DNA from: Oscillospiraceae bacterium
GTDB lineage: Bacteria > Bacillota_A > Clostridia > Oscillospirales > Ruminococcaceae
Direction: 5' to 3'
Assembly (NCBI GenBank): GCA_017848205.1
Contig: JAGDDO010000574.1
Span: 1 to 8,950 of the forward strand
Length of the DNA stretch: 8,950 nucleotides
In this document: one piece after another, positions 5,701-8,950 of the stretch
Layout of the letters: each line of letters opens with the position of its first letter
How positions within the stretch are numbered: position 1 is the stretch's first letter
Translations under genes and position numbers: made by a program
The notes under the pieces: generated by a model
Databases searched by the model: none
The model's input: only the letters and a program-made list of their open reading frames with translations
What the model was told of the DNA's origin: nothing

Positions 5701-7800
5701 ATGGAAGAATCAAAGAGCGTCGCATCAATGTTCGGCTGTAATGTATTCAATCAGCAGGTAATGAGAGAACGTCTTACAAAGGATGTTTACAAAGCTGTAA
5801 TGCAGACCAAGAAAATGGGTACTCCGCTTAACAGCGGTGTGGCAAGTGTAGTTGCAAATGCCATGAAGAACTGGGCTGTTGAAAAGGGCGCAACACATTA
5901 CACACACTGGTTCCACCCTATGACAGGTGTAACAGCTGAAAAGCATGACGCTTTTCTTTCACCAAACCCGGACGGAACTATAATCCTTGAATTCTCAGGC
6001 AAGGAACTCATAAAGGGCGAACCGGACGCTTCCTCATTCCCATCAGGCGGTCTCCGTTCAACATTTGAAGCAAGAGGATATACCGCGTGGGATCCTACTT
6101 CCGATGCATTCATCAAGGACGGAACACTCTACATTCCGACAGCCTTCTGTTCATATACAGGCGAGACACTCGACAAGAAGACACCGCTCCTTCGTTCAAT
6201 GGATGTTCTCAGCGAACAGGCTCTCAGAATTCTCAGACTTTTCGGAAATACAACAGCTACAAGAGTATTCTCAACAGCTGGTGCTGAACAGGAATATTTC
6301 CTCGTTGACAAGGCTCTCTACGACAAGCGTGAAGACCTCGTTATCACAGGCAGAACACTTTTCGGTGCAAAGCCTCCGAAGGGTCAGGAACTTGAAGACC
6401 ACTACTTCGGCAACATCAAGGAAAGAATTTCCGCCTACATGCACGAACTCGACGAGGAACTCTGGAAGCTCGGTATTCCTGCAAAGACAAAGCACAACGA
6501 AGTTGCTCCGGCTCAGCACGAACTCGCTCCTGTTTTCGAAACAACAAACATTGCTTCCGACCACAACCAGCTTACAATGGAACTCATGAAGAAGATAGCT
6601 CTCAAGCACGGTCTTGTGTGTCTCCTTCACGAAAAGCCGTTTGCAGGCGTTAACGGCTCAGGAAAGCACAACAACTGGTCAATGGCTTCAAACGACGGAC
6701 AGAATCTTCTCGATCCGGGCGACACACCTACTGAAAACACACAGTTCCTTACAATACTCGTAGCATTCATCAAGGCAGTGAACAAGTACTCCGACCTTCT
6801 CAGACTTTCAGCATCAAGTGCCGGAAACGATCACCGTCTCGGTGCCAACGAAGCTCCTCCTGCTATTGTTTCAATGTTCCTCGGTGACGAACTCCAGGGC
6901 ATACTCGACGCTCTTGAAAATGATACAAAGGCAGAAGCAAACTCAAACATTAAGTTCAAGATCGGCGTTGACGCTCTTCCTTCATTCAAGAAGGACAACA
7001 CAGACCGTAACAGAACATCACCTATGGCATTCACAGGAAACAAGTTTGAATTCAGAATGCTCGGTTCTGCAGACTCGATCTCATGCACAAACGTAATCAT
7101 AAACACTGCAATGGCAGACGTTCTCTGCGAATTTGCCGATGCTCTTGAAGGTGCTGAAAACTTCAACGAAAAATTAAAGGAAATACTCGTCAAGACTTAC
7201 AAGGAAAACAAGCAGATCATATTCAACGGCAACGGTTACTCCGATGAATGGGTAAAGGAAGCTACCGAAGTAAGAGGTCTTCCAAACTACGTATCAACTG
7301 TTGACTGTCTCCCTGAATATCTTGCTGACAAAAACGTTGCCATGTTCGAAAAGTTCAGGGTATACTCCAGAGTCGAAGTAGCTTCAAGAACTGAAGTGCT
7401 TCTTGACAACTACAGCAAGGTTATAAACATTGAAGCTCTTACAATGATCGACATGGTAAAGAAGCAGATCTACCCTGCTGTTATGGAATACACAAAGGAC
7501 GTATGCAATGCTCTTACTTCAATGAAGAATGCCGGCATCGACAATCCTGCACAGGAAAAGCTCGCTCACAAGCTTTCCGGTTCACTTAACTGTTTAAGCA
7601 ATGCAGTTACTGAACTTGAACAGGTACTTCTCAATGCCAAGGATCATTCTGAAGATGTATACAAGCTCTCACGCTTCTACCGTGATGAAGTATTCGGTAA
7701 AATGCAGAGCCTCAGAGCTGTTGCAGATGAGCTTGAAACCATTGTTTCAGATAAATACTGGCCATTCCCTGTTTACTCTGAATTAATGTTCAAAATCTGA
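5701..7800 (+). CDS. glnN: Glutamine synthetase type III
   Basis: 699 residues, matching the roughly 700-residue GSIII family and far longer than GSI or GSII. It makes glutamine from glutamate, ammonia and ATP in the cytoplasm, the entry point of ammonium assimilation. Family segments visible: [11 protein letters not shown] (76-86), [20 protein letters not shown] (97-116), AEQEYFLVD (195-203, likely metal-binding glutamates), [16 protein letters not shown] (265-280), [12 protein letters not shown] (316-327, the catalytic GSGKHNN loop), [17 protein letters not shown] (375-391), [18 protein letters not shown] (435-452) and [10 protein letters not shown] (508-517). The C-terminal stretch from about 570 is helical and GSIII-specific. 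AGGAGG (5685-5690), ten bases before the ATG, fixes the start. No frameshift or missing catalytic segment was seen. Expression is probably controlled by the folded leader just upstream. The gene looks monocistronic. Confidence 0.97.
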   Translation: MEESKSVASMFGCNVFNQQVMRERLTKDVYKAVMQTKKMGTPLNSGVASVVANAMKNWAVEKGATHYTHWFHPMTGVTAEKHDAFLSPNPDGTIILEFSGKELIKGEPDASSFPSGGLRSTFEARGYTAWDPTSDAFIKDGTLYIPTAFCSYTGETLDKKTPLLRSMDVLSEQALRILRLFGNTTATRVFSTAGAEQEYFLVDKALYDKREDLVITGRTLFGAKPPKGQELEDHYFGNIKERISAYMHELDEELWKLGIPAKTKHNEVAPAQHELAPVFETTNIASDHNQLTMELMKKIALKHGLVCLLHEKPFAGVNGSGKHNNWSMASNDGQNLLDPGDTPTENTQFLTILVAFIKAVNKYSDLLRLSASSAGNDHRLGANEAPPAIVSMFLGDELQGILDALENDTKAEANSNIKFKIGVDALPSFKKDNTDRNRTSPMAFTGNKFEFRMLGSADSISCTNVIINTAMADVLCEFADALEGAENFNEKLKEILVKTYKENKQIIFNGNGYSDEWVKEATEVRGLPNYVSTVDCLPEYLADKNVAMFEKFRVYSRVEVASRTEVLLDNYSKVINIEALTMIDMVKKQIYPAVMEYTKDVCNALTSMKNAGIDNPAQEKLAHKLSGSLNCLSNAVTELEQVLLNAKDHSEDVYKLSRFYRDEVFGKMQSLRAVADELETIVSDKYWPFPVYSELMFKI

Positions 7801-7803
7801 TCA

Positions 7804-7906
7804 GTTAAGAAAACATTGACTAATTCCTGGAACCGGGGCGAAGCCCCGGTTCCAGCAAGGATTTGATAAATAAATCTTCGGTTTCTTAAAAAACAGTTTT
7901 TCTGAC
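7804..7906. repeat. Folded intergenic repeat, copy 2
   Basis: Starts four bases after the glnN stop. The outer arms GTTAAGAAAAC (7804-7814) and GTTTTTCTGAC (7896-7906) pair at 10 of 11 positions including G-U. Inside are a perfect 13-bp GC-rich hairpin with a GAA loop (7827-7839 with 7843-7855) and a weaker hairpin AGGATTT/AAATCTT (7858-7864, 7872-7878). The GGGGC-GCCCC hairpin, the following GATTT-(A/T)-AATAAATC hairpin and the right end (TTAAA, then CAGTTTT) match copy 1 at 92-201 in order and plus-strand orientation, while the stems differ in sequence. TTAAGAAAAC (7805-7814) can also pair with GGTTTCTTAA (7880-7889), so two outer folds compete. It may help end or protect the glnN mRNA, but has no clean T tract on the plus strand. 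Confidence 0.65.
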
Positions 7907-7928
7907 AGAGGGGGCAAAAGCCCCCTCT
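7907..7928 (+). other. Strong GC hairpin upstream of the ABC-F gene
   Basis: AGAGGGGGC-AAAA-GCCCCCTCT is a perfect 9-bp stem with an AAAA loop. It touches repeat copy 2 on its left and ends nine bases before the AAAGGAG ribosome binding site (7938-7944) of the ABC-F gene. It is followed by CTCTTATG rather than a T run, so it is a poor intrinsic terminator. It may mark the 3' end of glnN mRNA or act in the ABC-F leader. I found no convincing separate promoter for the ABC-F gene in 7801-7952. Confidence 0.55.
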
Positions 7929-7952
7929 CTCTTATGTAAAGGAGAAAATACA

Positions 7953-8950
7953 ATGAGCATACTCAATGTTGAACACGTTACCCACGGTTTCGGTGCAAGA
8001 CAGATACTTGACGATTCCTCCTTCAGACTTCTTAAGGGAGAACATGTTGGTCTTGTCGGTGCAAACGGTGAAGGTAAATCAACATTTCTCAATATAATCA
8101 CAGGTAAACTTCAGCCGGATGAAGGTAAGATCGAATGGTGCAGACACATCACCACCGGTTATCTCGATCAGTACAGCACGCTTACTCCTGGCAAAACCAT
8201 ACGTGAAGTACTCAGGGAAGCATTCCAGCATCTTTCCGACCTTGAACAGGAAATGCTTGAACTCTACGAAAAGATGGGCGATGCTGACGAAGAAGAAATG
8301 AATGCCATGATGGAAGACGTCGGCGAAATTCAGGAGATACTCGACCAGAGCGGATACTACACCATCGACAGCAAAATCACTGAATACGCAAACGGTCTCG
8401 GCCTCGGTGAGATAGGGCTTGACCACGACGTATCACAGCTTTCCGGCGGTCAGCGAATGAAGGTACTGCTTACAAAGCTCCTTCTCGAAAACCCGATGAT
8501 CCTCATTCTCGACGAGCCTACAAACTTCCTCGACGAGAACCATATCGCATGGCTCCAGAACTTCCTTCAGAACTACGAAAACGCATTTATTCTTGTTTCA
8601 CATGACGTTCCTTTCATGAACTCAGTAGTCAATGTCATCTACAACATCGAGCACGCCGTTCTGACAAGATACACAGGCAACTACGAAGACTTCAAGAGAA
8701 TGTATGAACTGAAGAAACGTCAGACTGAACAGGCCTATGAAAAGCAGCAAAAGGAAATTGCACATCTGCAGGAGTTTATTGCAAAGAACAAGGCAAGAGC
8801 TACTACTGCGACAATGGCGCGTTCACGTCAGAAAAAGCTTGAAGGCATGGAGATAATCACTATCGAAAAGGAAAAGATCAAGCCTTCCTTCTCATTCAAA
8901 TCAGCAAGAACTCCGGGCAAGGTCGTAATTGAAGGAAAAGACATTATAAT
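7953..8950 (+). CDS. ABC-F family ATPase, YfmM-like (3' end outside the window)
   Basis: The first 332 codons are present, open to the right edge. ABC-F proteins are soluble tandem ATPases without membrane segments that act on the ribosome (translation factors or, in some branches, antibiotic protection). Domain 1 is complete: Walker A GANGEGKST (36-44), signature LSGGQ (163-167), Walker B and D-loop LILDEPTNFLD (184-194), switch SHD (216-218). An acidic arm-like insert lies at about 84-135. The inter-domain linker (about 245-315) is charged and helical, with KKRQTEQAYEKQQKEI (254-269) and ARSRQKKLEGME (289-300). The second domain begins just before the edge. The start MSILNVEHVTHGFG and GEHVGLVGANGEGKST closely resemble B. 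subtilis YfmM as I remember it; paralogues such as YkpA and YdiF fit less well. AAAGGAG (7938-7944) lies eight bases before the ATG. Resistance function should not be assumed. Confidence 0.9.
   Translation, partial: MSILNVEHVTHGFGARQILDDSSFRLLKGEHVGLVGANGEGKSTFLNIITGKLQPDEGKIEWCRHITTGYLDQYSTLTPGKTIREVLREAFQHLSDLEQEMLELYEKMGDADEEEMNAMMEDVGEIQEILDQSGYYTIDSKITEYANGLGLGEIGLDHDVSQLSGGQRMKVLLTKLLLENPMILILDEPTNFLDENHIAWLQNFLQNYENAFILVSHDVPFMNSVVNVIYNIEHAVLTRYTGNYEDFKRMYELKKRQTEQAYEKQQKEIAHLQEFIAKNKARATTATMARSRQKKLEGMEIITIEKEKIKPSFSFKSARTPGKVVIEGKDII

Noticed and set aside
6065..6589. 174-codon plus-strand ORF inside glnN
   Set aside because: It lies in another frame of a complete, strongly conserved glnN, is rich in Ser, Arg and Gln as expected of a shifted frame, and has no ribosome binding site.
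6271..7193. 119- and 120-codon minus-strand ORFs opposite glnN
   Set aside because: They are antisense shadows of glnN caused by its codon bias; no family resemblance or ribosome binding site.
8079..8426. 115-codon minus-strand ORF near the right edge
   Set aside because: It is antisense to the ABC-F gene, whose Walker A, signature and Walker B motifs are in frame and complete.

Overview
The window looks like chromosomal DNA from a Ruminococcus-like member of the Clostridia. The basis is a type I dockerin in a secreted protein, a type III glutamine synthetase, a ddl-murF pair, strong GGAGG ribosome binding sites, moderately AT-rich DNA and heavy AGA use for arginine. No source was given, so this is an inference from gene content.

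Layout, left to right. Positions 1-216 hold a leftward promoter at the edge, and a 110-bp folded repeat that also acts as the terminator of the next gene. Positions 217-2766 (minus strand) encode an 849-residue secreted protein: signal peptide, N-terminal dockerin, PstS-like solute-binding domain, a DUF3298-like region and a C-terminal SH3-like domain. A 268-bp divergent region (2767-3034) carries a promoter for each side. Positions 3035-5455 are ddl (D-Ala-D-Ala ligase) and murF (the ligase that adds this dipeptide to the UDP-MurNAc-tripeptide), 15 bases apart and almost certainly one operon supplying the peptidoglycan precursor. Positions 5456-5700 form a structured leader for glnN. Positions 5701-7800 encode the type III glutamine synthetase GlnN. 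Positions 7801-7952 hold a second copy of the folded repeat and a strong GC hairpin. From 7953 to the right edge is the 5' part of an ABC-F ATPase gene resembling Bacillus subtilis YfmM; it runs out of the window.

The genes are mostly housekeeping: cell-wall precursor synthesis, nitrogen assimilation and a ribosome-associated ATPase. The less ordinary content is (1) the glnN leader, where a 22-bp helix closing a roughly 95-nt structured interior is followed at once by six T and the glnN ribosome binding site, as in a transcription attenuator or riboswitch; (2) the two related cloverleaf-like intergenic repeats; and (3) the dockerin joined to a phosphate-binding-type domain rather than to a polysaccharide-degrading enzyme. 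I see no mobile-element transposase, CRISPR array, tRNA or rRNA.
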